A stretch of 64,000 nucleotides of DNA from Novipirellula artificiosorum (GTDB lineage Bacteria; Planctomycetota; Planctomycetia; Pirellulales; Pirellulaceae): the NCBI RefSeq assembly GCF_007860135.1, contig NZ_SJPV01000001.1:1175299-1239298 (forward strand), given 5' to 3'. Position numbers and translations under genes: made by a program. Of the stretch, positions 43,647 through 52,982 are shown piece after piece (positions within the stretch are counted from its first letter, which is position 1; the number at the start of each line of letters is the position of its first letter). The notes below the pieces were generated by a model. The model was not told where the DNA came from, searched no databases, and saw only the letters and a list, made by a program, of their open reading frames with translations.

Positions 43647-46421
43647 CTAGAAAAACAACTCCTTTTCATGGACCAGGGTCGTGGGAGTCAGGTCGTCACG
43701 GATGGCAGTCGCGAGCATTTGCTCCCCTTTCTCATTTTTGACGAAGACGGCTTCACCGGGGCTGACGTTTGCATTCCAGTGCCGCTGAAACACCGCAACC
43801 AACTCGCGTCGAGTCGCCAGGCAGGAAGGCACGGCGTGCAGCATCGCCGTTTTGCGAATCCGGCGTTCAAAGAATCGGCTGATGAAGTTTGGGAGCCATC
43901 TGCGAACCATCGTATCGACCGGAATGTCAACGCTGCGAGGAATCAGGTATCGGGGTTGATCAATCGGGCAGAGCGTTTCGCGTACCGCGGTGGCGAAGAT
44001 CTTGGCATCGGATGGTATTGCCCGTTCCAAGAACACACGCACGTAGCCTCCGTCGCGGATCGCAACACGGAGGATCGACTCGGATCCAATCATTTGGTTT
44101 TCACGAAGCGCCAATAGCACGGAACGACTGATCGCCAAAACAATCGATTGTAAATCCCATGCCGAGCGGCTGCCTTGAAAAGGCGGATAGCCAAGAGTCA
44201 AATTTGGGCGACGCGATGCTACTTCGATCGCATGAACGGGTTCCGCATTGTAGGGTTTGCCGATCCGCCACAGATTGTAGATTTCGTCCCGGCGAGCAGC
44301 GCGGTCCATCATGTCGTGGTTCAATTCGTCCACGTTTCCGTCGACCCATTCAGGACGCTGCGTTGTGAAGGCCGCATGAACGTGGCCGCCCCCTTTTTCA
44401 ATGGCTCCGTCGTCACAGATTCCAAAGATCGTTTCGTGTTTCTTGATGAATCGGTGGTAATCCGCCAGACCGTTGGTGTGTTCGGGTGCGATGCATACGA
44501 TGTCCCAATTGTTCGCAACCTTCCGCGGTTCGTTGGGATTCAATCGAAGGGAACGACCCCTCAATTGCTTGACGGTCATTGATGTCGTCACCGTGGATAG
44601 GTCGATCAGAACATTCACCGTATTCGCATCCCATCCCTCGCCAAGTAAACCGCGCGTTCCCACCAAGCAGCGTGTGACGCCGTGCTGAAACAATTCAGTG
44701 ATCATTTCCACGTAGACTCGCGGGCACCAATCGCTGCCTCGGCCATTGATCTCGTAGAAGTTGCCTTGACGCGTTTCGTTTAATTCGACCTCGATCGAAC
44801 GTCGTTGTAGCCAGCTGGCCGCGTCACGCATTATCCGGTGAACCAAGTCGCCGTCGACCAAGACGGTCGATCCGGTAATCAACACGGGGTCAAGATCATT
44901 GGTTTGCATGTCATCGACAAGGGTTCGGAACGCAGCAACCGCGCCGCCCGCTTCTGCGTCGAGCACGTCAGCCACATCCGCTGAGATCGCCGACGATTTT
45001 TCGTAGTCCGCGATCACGACGGCTCGCGTCTCGTCGCCAAGGATCTCCATTTCACGGCGAAGCAGCTTCGCAACGGCAGCAGACTTGCTACGCGTGTACG
45101 CGATGACGCGCGATACCGGGGATGCACAAGCACGAATGCCGGTTTCGGTGATCTGAACTCCAAGCATCCTTAGTCGATCCACCGCGACCTCAGCCATTCG
45201 GTGATCCTCGGGATGGGGCGATCGTCTAAGGTAGTGACGCGTGTAGCGATCGATCAGCGTGCCCCATTGATCCATGCTGACCGATTCGACTTGCAATGGA
45301 GGTGGGACGTCCGCCGGGATCTCAATGGAACGGGACTGTAGAAACGCGACGGCCGATTCTGCAAACTCACGATCCCGCACATAAAACGATCGCCAATCCG
45401 CAGCTTGTCCGACGGGCAACTGTTTGTCTCGGAGCACACGGACCAGCCAATCGATCAGCGATTCTCGCGAGCTGGGTGACTCGCCCAACGGGGGACTGCA
45501 AAGCTGGTCCAGCAGGGAGGCGAATTGGTTGTCCACACCTGCAATAAAATCCAATTCCTTTTCGGTGGGACGAACGAAGTAGGCGAGATCTTGGTACGGG
45601 GCCAGAAAACCGTCCTTCACGACCGCTGGCACCGGAACGTCATAGTCAATCGGTCCAAAGAAACGATCGTATCGCTTGATGTCCTCCTGCTTTCGATTGG
45701 ATCGATCGGGTGGCGTCGCCGTTAAGCCAACGATGATGGGGTCACCGAGGTATTCGCTCGCCTCGGACAAAACCCGTCCCCAATGACCCATCAAATGATG
45801 GCACTCATCCAAGATGAGCAGTCCCACCCCGGTCTCGCGCAGCCGGACCAATGTGTCGATACACGATCGATGGAGCAACGACATGGCCAGTCCTCCGATC
45901 GCATCGTCATCGCGAATTCGCTTTCGGTAGCCTGACAATCGCTCGTTGAAATACTCGGGATTGTGCCGTCGCAGGTCATCGATCCACACTTCCGCTTCGG
46001 TTGCATCTTGGGCTTGGTCTTTTTCCAGCAAGGTCTGCGTCCACAGATCAATTGCCCGTTGCTGGTCCCACTCGGTGGACCGAGCGGGCATCGTCACCGA
46101 TTGGTACGTCAACGATGTCAACCTTCCGGGAAAATCGGCCGATGTGCTGATCAGCGACTGCAAGTCGTCAACGCTGCGGTGCTTGAACAGATCGGTGCGA
46201 GTGACCCATTGAGCCTGGATCGCGGAGTTGGGCGACAAGACCAGGGCGGGTGTACCCACCAATTCGGCCCAAATGTACAATCCGATCACGGTCTTGCCGC
46301 TTCCAGGCGGCGCAACGATATGCAGTCGTCTTTGGCCCGCATTGAGTTGCCGGCTTGCGACTTCGACCACCTCTTTTTGACTCGGTCGCAATTGACCGGC
46401 GAAACGAATCTCGGGCATCAT
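43647..46421 (-). CDS. SF2 DEAD/DEAH-box helicase (XPB/type III restriction-like)
   Basis: Cytosolic nucleic-acid helicase/translocase of 924 residues. Motif I is APPGSGKT (37-44), motif II DECH (205-208) in LLILDECHHLMGHWG, motif III TATPP. The second RecA domain has VIAYTRSKSAAVAKLLRRE, motif V-like TRGLLGEGWDAN and motif VI-like QLRGRSLR. An insert of about 130 residues separates the RecA cores, and the last 190 residues are of unknown fold. The closest known plan is XPB-like and restriction-type helicases; no nuclease or methylase domain is visible, so defence, repair or another role is open. Its ATG lies 6 bases after the DUF58 stop, so it is the third gene of a moxR-DUF58-helicase operon. 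Confidence 0.85.
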   Translation of the reverse strand: MMPEIRFAGQLRPSQKEVVEVASRQLNAGQRRLHIVAPPGSGKTVIGLYIWAELVGTPALVLSPNSAIQAQWVTRTDLFKHRSVDDLQSLISTSADFPGRLTSLTYQSVTMPARSTEWDQQRAIDLWTQTLLEKDQAQDATEAEVWIDDLRRHNPEYFNERLSGYRKRIRDDDAIGGLAMSLLHRSCIDTLVRLRETGVGLLILDECHHLMGHWGRVLSEASEYLGDPIIVGLTATPPDRSNRKQEDIKRYDRFFGPIDYDVPVPAVVKDGFLAPYQDLAYFVRPTEKELDFIAGVDNQFASLLDQLCSPPLGESPSSRESLIDWLVRVLRDKQLPVGQAADWRSFYVRDREFAESAVAFLQSRSIEIPADVPPPLQVESVSMDQWGTLIDRYTRHYLRRSPHPEDHRMAEVAVDRLRMLGVQITETGIRACASPVSRVIAYTRSKSAAVAKLLRREMEILGDETRAVVIADYEKSSAISADVADVLDAEAGGAVAAFRTLVDDMQTNDLDPVLITGSTVLVDGDLVHRIMRDAASWLQRRSIEVELNETRQGNFYEINGRGSDWCPRVYVEMITELFQHGVTRCLVGTRGLLGEGWDANTVNVLIDLSTVTTSMTVKQLRGRSLRLNPNEPRKVANNWDIVCIAPEHTNGLADYHRFIKKHETIFGICDDGAIEKGGGHVHAAFTTQRPEWVDGNVDELNHDMMDRAARRDEIYNLWRIGKPYNAEPVHAIEVASRRPNLTLGYPPFQGSRSAWDLQSIVLAISRSVLLALRENQMIGSESILRVAIRDGGYVRVFLERAIPSDAKIFATAVRETLCPIDQPRYLIPRSVDIPVDTMVRRWLPNFISRFFERRIRKTAMLHAVPSCLATRRELVAVFQRHWNANVSPGEAVFVKNEKGEQMLATAIRDDLTPTTLVHEKELFF

Positions 46422-46427
46422 CTCGCC

Positions 46428-47723
46428 TCAAACAGGGGCTTCACGTCGAGACGCGTTGTTTCGAACGCGGGCCGTTGAGGGGGCGGGATCAGCATGCGGC
46501 ATGTCGACGCGAAAAAACTTGCAGCTGGCCGATTGCAGTTCGGGTGCAAAATCTTGTCTTGAAGTCAGCACCAGTAGAGCTTGATTCGGCATCGCTTGCA
46601 TCAAATCTCGATAAAGCTTGTCGGATTCCGAACGCATCGTATATTTCGCCTTCGCCAAACGGATCAGTAAGTCTTGCAAGTCGCTGGCATGATGGGATGA
46701 TCGAGTACGATTCGATAGTACCTCCTCTCCCGTGATCATCATTTGCACTTGAATTGCACGCTGGCGAAGTTCGGTAACGGCGGTTGCGGCAAACGACAAG
46801 ACACGTTCGACCCCCTCGTCCCGTTGTGTCCCTTTCGCCGCGTCGCTCGGAGCGGTGTCGACGAACAGGATGGCCGTACGGACACCCGGCGAATGGAATT
46901 CGCGCACGATTGGACGGCCCAGTCGCGCCCAAGAGGCAAAATCCCAACGGCGAACGGGCATTCCGACCTCGTATTCGCGGCTGCCTGCGTAGTCATAGGC
47001 TTCACTTGCCTTAAATCGTCTCGCCCACCGAGATAGTTCCGACAATTGTCCGCTCGCGACCGCGTCATCGGACTCACTCAACAATCGCGGCGAAACTGCG
47101 ATCGTCGCACCGCTAGGAAAAATCGCCGAAGATTTGAACAAGCAAAAGGGGAACAACGAGCGGACTCGGACGCGTGGCAATCTCTGAACGCCACGATCAG
47201 AAAATCGGAGCGACGCCTCAATCGAAACCAGTTCGTGTGGCCCGATGACCGGTACCGATACGTTATCGGATTGCAATTCAAAACTTTCGTAGCGGTTGTG
47301 AACACCGAATCTCGATTTGCGAAACAACCGACGTTGCCGAAACAGCGATCGAGTCTCGCTAGCAACAAAGCCCGAGGTCAACTGTAACGCCGGCAAGGAG
47401 CGACGATTTCGGAGGTGGATCCGAACGGAAAAGACTTGGCCCGCTTCGACACAAGGGGGCAAGCTGAAACCAATCTTCAGCCGCGGTGACATCCACCAAT
47501 TCACACCCCATCCGATCGTCATTGTGGACACACAGGCGGCAAACAGACCAATCCAAGGATATCCCCATAAGATGTTGAGGGATAAAATCCCGACCAACAG
47601 CAGTGTGACCGATGCCGCGGTTGCCGAACGCCGAATGGCAAGCATCACACGCACAGGAAACATCAAGAGGGCGATCAGCTGCCGCAACGAGATTCCCAGC
47701 CATCGCCCAAGCTTGGGAGTCAT
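46428..47723 (-). CDS. DUF58 membrane protein
   Basis: Inner-membrane protein of 431 residues. Two hydrophobic segments near the N-terminus (TLLLVGILSLNILWGYPWIG) are followed by a beta-rich region and the DUF58 core motif REYEVGMPVRRWDFASWARL and RPIVREF. A von Willebrand-like C-terminal half follows (TAILFVDTAPS, QALLVLTSR). DUF58 proteins pair with MoxR ATPases in membrane-linked chaperone-like complexes. The gene overlaps moxR by 4 bases (ATGA type), so translation is coupled, and is followed closely by the helicase gene. The DUF4381, VWA and transglutaminase genes that often complete such operons are absent here. Confidence 0.92.
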   Translation of the reverse strand: MTPKLGRWLGISLRQLIALLMFPVRVMLAIRRSATAASVTLLLVGILSLNILWGYPWIGLFAACVSTMTIGWGVNWWMSPRLKIGFSLPPCVEAGQVFSVRIHLRNRRSLPALQLTSGFVASETRSLFRQRRLFRKSRFGVHNRYESFELQSDNVSVPVIGPHELVSIEASLRFSDRGVQRLPRVRVRSLFPFCLFKSSAIFPSGATIAVSPRLLSESDDAVASGQLSELSRWARRFKASEAYDYAGSREYEVGMPVRRWDFASWARLGRPIVREFHSPGVRTAILFVDTAPSDAAKGTQRDEGVERVLSFAATAVTELRQRAIQVQMMITGEEVLSNRTRSSHHASDLQDLLIRLAKAKYTMRSESDKLYRDLMQAMPNQALLVLTSRQDFAPELQSASCKFFRVDMPHADPAPSTARVRNNASRREAPV

Positions 47724-48688
47724 GCCGGCACCTCGATCGTTCGGACAAGCTCATGAATCGTTTGAGTGGTTTCTGATGAAGAGGCCAGAGCGTTTCGGGG
47801 TGAAACGCGATGCGACAACACCGCGGGTGCAAGAAGTTGGATGTCATCGGGAAGCACAAAGTCGCGTCCCATTAGCACCGCTCGTGCCTGAGCGGCGCGG
47901 AGCAGCATCTTCGATCCGCGCGGACTGCACCCGACGCGAAGTCGCGTATCGGTTCGTGTTGCCGATGCGATCGCGACAATGTACGCCGCGGCTTTGCGGT
48001 CCACTTTGACATGCCGAACAAACGATTGAAGCGCAAGCAATTCGTCTTGCGACATCACCGGCTGGAGACCCTGTGCGGGATCATGGGAAGCCTGCTCAAG
48101 CAACAAGTCGATTTCACTTTCCGTGTCCGGGTAATCCATCGACAACCGCATCAAGAAGCGGTCGAGTTGCGATTCCGGCAATAAAAACGTGCCTTCGAAA
48201 CCGGTCGGATTTTGGGTGGCCAGTACAATGAACGGCCGTTTCAGCGGGTATCGGGTGCCATCAATGGTCACTTGCGATTCAGCCATTGCTTCGAGCAAGG
48301 CGCTTTGAGTCCGAGGGGACGCGCGGTTGATCTCATCGGCGATGAGCAAGTTACTAAAAATCGGTCCCGAGCGGAACTCGAACGTTCCCGAAGAGGGCCG
48401 AAAGACACTGCTACCCAAGATGTCTGCTGGCAACAAATCAGGCGTGCACTGAATTCGCTGGAATTCCAAGTGGATCAGGCGGGCGAGCGATTTTGCAAGC
48501 GTTGTCTTTCCCACACCCGGTACGTCCTCCAACAACACCGAACCCTCGGCCAACAGTGCGGTCAACACTGCATCGATGACATCGCTTTTTCCAAGAATGA
48601 TTCCCTGGAGCGATTGACGCACCAAATCAATTTTTGCCAATAGCACGTCCGGATGAGCGGGAACGGCAACGGGAGTTGGAACAGACAT
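47720..48688 (-). CDS. MoxR-family AAA+ ATPase
   Basis: Cytosolic AAA+ chaperone-like ATPase of 322 residues. Walker A is EDVPGVGKTTLAKSLA, Walker B is LLIADEINRASPRTQSALLEAMAE, sensor 1 is VLATQNPTGFEGTFLLPESQLDRF (quoted in part as LATQNP), with the MoxR-typical arginine-finger region PRGSKMLLRAAQARA. MoxR proteins fold or remodel partner complexes, often with VWA/DUF58 proteins, and DUF58 is the next gene with a 4-base overlap. It starts the moxR-DUF58-helicase operon and is divergent from the pfk gene over a 268-base intergenic region. Confidence 0.95.
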   Translation of the reverse strand: MSVPTPVAVPAHPDVLLAKIDLVRQSLQGIILGKSDVIDAVLTALLAEGSVLLEDVPGVGKTTLAKSLARLIHLEFQRIQCTPDLLPADILGSSVFRPSSGTFEFRSGPIFSNLLIADEINRASPRTQSALLEAMAESQVTIDGTRYPLKRPFIVLATQNPTGFEGTFLLPESQLDRFLMRLSMDYPDTESEIDLLLEQASHDPAQGLQPVMSQDELLALQSFVRHVKVDRKAAAYIVAIASATRTDTRLRVGCSPRGSKMLLRAAQARAVLMGRDFVLPDDIQLLAPAVLSHRVSPRNALASSSETTQTIHELVRTIEVPA

Positions 48689-48956
48689 TGCTTGTAGCGA
48701 TTTGAAAAGGGAAAAAGCGATCTGTTTCTGTGGCGGTCCGCAAAAACAATATCGGACTCGCAGCGTGACAGTGTAACCGAATCAATTCGCGGGTGGTTAC
48801 GGTTGTTCGTATTTTGCGGCCCCCTTGGAATTGGCAGCGCGATCGATTGGGACTGCGCACGCTATCTGCGACCTATGCTATCGATAAACACGTGGCGCGA
48901 GGCCCACGCTTCAACATTTTTGCGTCAATCGGTCGCACCGAGGGGAAGAAGGAAGA

Positions 48957-50189
48957 ATGAGATCCATATCCAAAAAATGCATTGGTGTCTTGACGAGCGG
49001 GGGCGATTGCCCAGGGCTCAACGCGGTGATTCGCGGTGTTGTCAAATCGTCAAACCAACTCGGTTATGATTGTGTCGGTTTTTTGCAGGGGTACGAAGGC
49101 TTGCATGATCCGGTCCGTTATAAAACGTTGACACCCAAAAATACCACCGGGATCTTGAACCAAGGCGGCACGATCCTGGGGTCGACCAACAAGGGACGAT
49201 TCGCAGCGACCGTAGGCGTGTCGGATCGAGTCGAGATTGATCCTGAATTGCTCGCAGGCGTGAAAACGACTGTTGAGCAACTGGGGATTGAGGGGTTGGT
49301 CTGTGTCGGAGGCGACGGGTCACTGGCGATCGCACAACAATTCCACGAGTATGGAATTCCAGTGGTGGGCGTTCCAAAAACCATCGACAATGATCTGTCA
49401 TCCACGGCATTCACCTTTGGTTTTGATAGTGCGATCGAGTGCGCGACCAACGCGCTCGACCGACTGCATACGACGGCGGCAAGTCACGGCCGAATCATGG
49501 TCTTGGAAGTGATGGGACGTCATGCCGGCTGGATCGCCCTGCATGCGGGAATCGCAGGGGGCGGAGACGTGATCTTGCTGCCGGAGATCCCTTGGACCTG
49601 GGAAAACGTCTGCCACAAGGTGCTTTCACGGGAAAGCCAAGGCAAGCAGTTTACGTTAGTGGTCGTCGCGGAAGGTGCTGCCTTGCCGGATGGCCGTGGC
49701 GTGGGCAAAGAACAATCCGGCCGGCAAGCCCAACTTGGTGGGATTGGGCAAATCGTGGCCGAAGAAATTGAGCGGAGGCTTCAACGCGAAACCCGTGTCT
49801 GTGTCCTCGGTCATCTCCAACGGGGCGGTGCACCGACAACATTTGACCGAGTTCTCGCGACTCAGTACGGTGCCCATGCCGTGCGATTGATCGTTGAAGG
49901 TAAACTTGGTGAAATGGTCTGCTATCAACCACCAGACATCATGAGCGTTCCGATCACCGAGGCCGTGAATCAACTGCGTCAAGTGGATCCTAATAGTTCC
50001 GCAGTGCAGGCGGCTCGCGCCTTGGGGATCAGTTTCGGCAACAGTACCGCAGATTCCAGCCCGTTTGCTTTCCGATCCGCAACGGATCATCGTAGCGGCC
50101 AAGGGCTGAGCCGTCGCGAAACCGTCGAAACCGATGCCGCCTTTGCGCTCGATCTTGTTGAAGCGGCAACCGAAGAAGCCTTGGCGTAG
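48957..50189 (+). CDS. pfkA: 6-phosphofructokinase, predicted ATP-dependent group III
   Basis: Glycolytic kinase phosphorylating fructose 6-phosphate; 410 residues. The ATP-binding start is IGVLTSGGDCPGLNAVIRG. The phosphoryl-donor motif is GGDGS (118-122) and the substrate motif PKTIDND (140-146). Gly after GGD points to ATP, while Lys rather than Gly in P-K-TIDND is the group III state also seen in PPi enzymes. Gly at the first site with Lys at the second fits the ATP-using actinobacterial-type group III enzymes. MGRHAGWIALHAGIAGGGD and QRGGAPTTFDR follow as expected. A purine-rich AAGAAGGAAGA before the ATG at 48957 is a good ribosome-binding site. The C-terminal 50 residues extend beyond the short bacterial form. 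Confidence 0.92.
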   Translation: MRSISKKCIGVLTSGGDCPGLNAVIRGVVKSSNQLGYDCVGFLQGYEGLHDPVRYKTLTPKNTTGILNQGGTILGSTNKGRFAATVGVSDRVEIDPELLAGVKTTVEQLGIEGLVCVGGDGSLAIAQQFHEYGIPVVGVPKTIDNDLSSTAFTFGFDSAIECATNALDRLHTTAASHGRIMVLEVMGRHAGWIALHAGIAGGGDVILLPEIPWTWENVCHKVLSRESQGKQFTLVVVAEGAALPDGRGVGKEQSGRQAQLGGIGQIVAEEIERRLQRETRVCVLGHLQRGGAPTTFDRVLATQYGAHAVRLIVEGKLGEMVCYQPPDIMSVPITEAVNQLRQVDPNSSAVQAARALGISFGNSTADSSPFAFRSATDHRSGQGLSRRETVETDAAFALDLVEAATEEALA

Positions 50190-50325
50190 TGCGCTGCGAT
50201 CACCCTCCAAGCGTGCTGCCGCTCGGGTTAGGTTGGACCGATCTCGGCGGTGGCTCGGTTTGTGTCGCGGTTCGCTGCTGATTCGCAGCAATGGATGTCG
50301 AGATCGCAACGAGTTAAAGAGGCGG

Positions 50326-52647
50326 CTATCGAGCCGTCCCGAGCAAGTGCTCCTCCAAGTAATTCGTCATCAGCTTGCGCAAATGGCGGGTCGTGTTCTT
50401 TCGCTCGCTAATGGAATGGGATCGATTCGGGTACGCCATCATCGAAAACGGCTTGTCGTTAGCGATCAGCTCATCGAATAGCATTTCAACGGTTTGGTAG
50501 TGGCAATTGTCATCCCCCGTGCCATGAATAATCAGCAAATTGCCTGCCAACTGTGATGCGAAACTGATCGGCGAACCCTTGCGGTACCCTTCGACGTTCG
50601 ATTGCGGCAATCCCATGTATCGTTCTTGATAGATGGTGTCATAGTAGCGTTGGTTCGGAACGGGCGCGACCGAGATGCCGGTCGCATACAGCTCAGGAAA
50701 CTTGAACATCGCGTGAAGGGTCGAGGATCCTCCACCGCTCCACCCCCAAATTCCGACCCGCTTTTCATCCAAGTAGGGACGCTGTTCCAAGACGTTGCGA
50801 AGCGCATCGGCTTGATCTGCCGGTCCCAGGGTGCCGATTTTTCGGTACACGCATTTCCGAAACTCCCGACCACGTGGCACATTGGTTCCACGGTTGTCAA
50901 AACTCATCACGACGAGGCCGCGTTCGGCCAACATGCGGTGCCATAAATAAGTGCTCCCCCCCCATTTATTGGTCACCGTCGTGCCAGCGGGTTCGCCGTA
51001 GACATAAACCAGCAAAGGGTATTGGGTTGTAGGATCAAAACCAGGCGGTTTGATGCACGATCCGTCAAGGGTCACCCCATCGTCAAGTGTGACGCGGAAA
51101 AACTCCGTCTCAACTCGCTGTAGCTCGGCCAACTTGTTCACCAATTCCTCGTTGGTCTCATAGACGCGAATCGTCTTGTGTTCCGGCAAGGAAACCAGTT
51201 CGACCACGGGTGGGACTGCGAGTGAACTATGAGTGTGTATCGCAAACTTGGCATTCGGCGAGATGGCATAGGCATGCGTGCCTGTGGCACCCCCCGGAGT
51301 GATACGAACCGTCGATTCACCTGCAAAATCGCTGCGATACAAATACCGTTCGGTTGCGTTCTCTGGTGAAGCAAGGAAGTACAGTTGCCGGTGGGATTCG
51401 TCGACCTTCAACAACTCGACCACATCAAAATCGCCTGGTGTTGCCTCGACGGCGACCCCGGTTTCAACATCGACGCAATAGGCTCGCCGCCATCCCGTAC
51501 GGTCACTGATCCATGTAAAACGCTTCCCCTCGTCCATCCAAAACAACTCGTCGTGAACGTCCACCCAAGCGTCATCGGTTTCTGTTAGCAATACGTTGAC
51601 GGTCCCCTTGTCGACATCTGCCAAAAAGAGAGTGTTCGTGTTCTGCAATCGATTGAGTTGCTGAATCAGCAGTTGTTTTGACGCGCCACCGGTATCGGAC
51701 GTGTTGGGGACCCAGTCGATCCAGGGGACATAATGATCGCGACGATCGCCAGGCAATTCGATCCAAGAGGTTGCTTTCGATTCGAGATCGACGACGCCGA
51801 TACGACAAATGGGATTTCGCGTTCCCGCTTTGGGGTAAGCAAACCACGTGACCTTAGGATAGAGGGAGTCGGTATTGTTGATGAGAGGAAACTTCTCGAC
51901 TCCTGCGGTGTCAATCTGCCAGTAGGCGATCTTGGTTCCGTCGCCGTTCCAGCGAAATGCGTCTCGCAAGCGGAATTCTTCTTCGTAGACCCAATCGGTC
52001 GTCCCGTTGATCACCGTATCGGAATCGGAATAGGTCAGTTGCGAGATCGAATGGTCGACGAGGTCTTCGACGAACAAATTTCGATTGCGGACAAAAGCAA
52101 CTTTGTTGCCATTGGGTGACAGTTTCGCGAACATCATGGAGGAAGCGGGTCCATCGCCGCCAAGTTTTCGCAATTGGCGACTCGATCGATCGAGCAGCCA
52201 GTAATCGCCTCGCGTGTTGGTTCGCCAAACCCGCTTGGTGTTGGTGAAGACAAGCAAGCGGTTCTGATCGGTCGACCAAGCATAGTCGTCGATCGAAAGC
52301 GGTTCGGATTCGCCCGGGGGAACCAGTTCGCTTGCAGACACCATCGTTGATGTTTCGCCAGTCTGGGCGTCGTGCCGGACAATTTGTTTGGCGTTCGAAT
52401 AGGCATCCGAAGGTTCAAGCGTGGTCATCGCCGTCGAGGGGCCGTCGCGATCTAACCAGCGAGCCGAGTAGCTCTTGGCGTCGAAATCATGGTCTTCATA
52501 GATTCGATCCACCGTCAACACGGCCTTGGCATCGGCCGACACCGGGGCGGGCGTCTGCTGTGCGAACGTGGTGGAACCAAGCAGGGGCACCAGCCATGAG
52601 CAGGCAACGAAAAACAATCGAGGGTTATAGCGCATCAATCTTCGCAT
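50326..52647 (-). CDS. dipeptidyl-peptidase IV-like S9 serine peptidase
   Basis: Exported prolyl-oligopeptidase-family peptidase of 773 residues from the ATG at 52647, which opens a signal peptide (LFFVACSWLVPLLGSTTFA). The DPP IV N-terminal beta-propeller occupies about 60-500, with WVYEEEFRLRDAFRWNGDGT, the double-Glu segment used to hold the substrate N-terminus in DPP IV. The alpha/beta-hydrolase domain follows, with nucleophile Ser in GIWGWSGGGSST, Asp in HGTGDDNCHY and His in NRSHSI. Most relatives have GWSYGG at the nucleophile elbow; here it is GWSGGG. It likely trims dipeptides from peptides in the periplasm. Confidence 0.92.
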   Translation of the reverse strand: MRRLMRYNPRLFFVACSWLVPLLGSTTFAQQTPAPVSADAKAVLTVDRIYEDHDFDAKSYSARWLDRDGPSTAMTTLEPSDAYSNAKQIVRHDAQTGETSTMVSASELVPPGESEPLSIDDYAWSTDQNRLLVFTNTKRVWRTNTRGDYWLLDRSSRQLRKLGGDGPASSMMFAKLSPNGNKVAFVRNRNLFVEDLVDHSISQLTYSDSDTVINGTTDWVYEEEFRLRDAFRWNGDGTKIAYWQIDTAGVEKFPLINNTDSLYPKVTWFAYPKAGTRNPICRIGVVDLESKATSWIELPGDRRDHYVPWIDWVPNTSDTGGASKQLLIQQLNRLQNTNTLFLADVDKGTVNVLLTETDDAWVDVHDELFWMDEGKRFTWISDRTGWRRAYCVDVETGVAVEATPGDFDVVELLKVDESHRQLYFLASPENATERYLYRSDFAGESTVRITPGGATGTHAYAISPNAKFAIHTHSSLAVPPVVELVSLPEHKTIRVYETNEELVNKLAELQRVETEFFRVTLDDGVTLDGSCIKPPGFDPTTQYPLLVYVYGEPAGTTVTNKWGGSTYLWHRMLAERGLVVMSFDNRGTNVPRGREFRKCVYRKIGTLGPADQADALRNVLEQRPYLDEKRVGIWGWSGGGSSTLHAMFKFPELYATGISVAPVPNQRYYDTIYQERYMGLPQSNVEGYRKGSPISFASQLAGNLLIIHGTGDDNCHYQTVEMLFDELIANDKPFSMMAYPNRSHSISERKNTTRHLRKLMTNYLEEHLLGTAR

Positions 52648-52754
52648 CACGGATTCAGAGGGGATTTGGAAGTGCGAACCTCCCCACTTCACTCTGCCAA
52701 ATGAAGAGTTTTGAACACATGCTCAGAGCAGGGGGAACCAGGAACAGGCTCGCA

Positions 52755-52979
52755 TCAATAATGAGGCGGTTTCTCGTCTAACGGATCTTCAGCCGGCTCT
52801 TCCACCGATTTCATTTCCTTCATCTTCTCGGTGAGTTGCTTGATCGCATTCTGCATCCGATCTTGCCGCATGGCTTGTTCGGTCACCACCTCATTTAATT
52901 GGTCACATACTCGCTGCACATGGGCAATATGGATCTCGAGTTCGACCAACCGCTCGCTGAGTTCGGTCTCGGATGACAT
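52755..52979 (-). CDS. slyX: SlyX-family protein
   Basis: Small helical coiled-coil protein of 74 residues. LSERLVELEIHIAHVQRVCD and LNEVVTEQAMRQDRMQNAIK give a continuous heptad pattern. The tail ends PLDEKPPHY, and an acidic linker plus PPHY is the hallmark SlyX C-terminus. SlyX function is unknown. It starts 3 bases after the zinc metallopeptidase stop on the same strand, so the two form an operon, followed 108 bases later by the DPP IV-like gene. Confidence 0.88.
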   Translation of the reverse strand: MSSETELSERLVELEIHIAHVQRVCDQLNEVVTEQAMRQDRMQNAIKQLTEKMKEMKSVEEPAEDPLDEKPPHY

Positions 52980-52982
52980 CGT

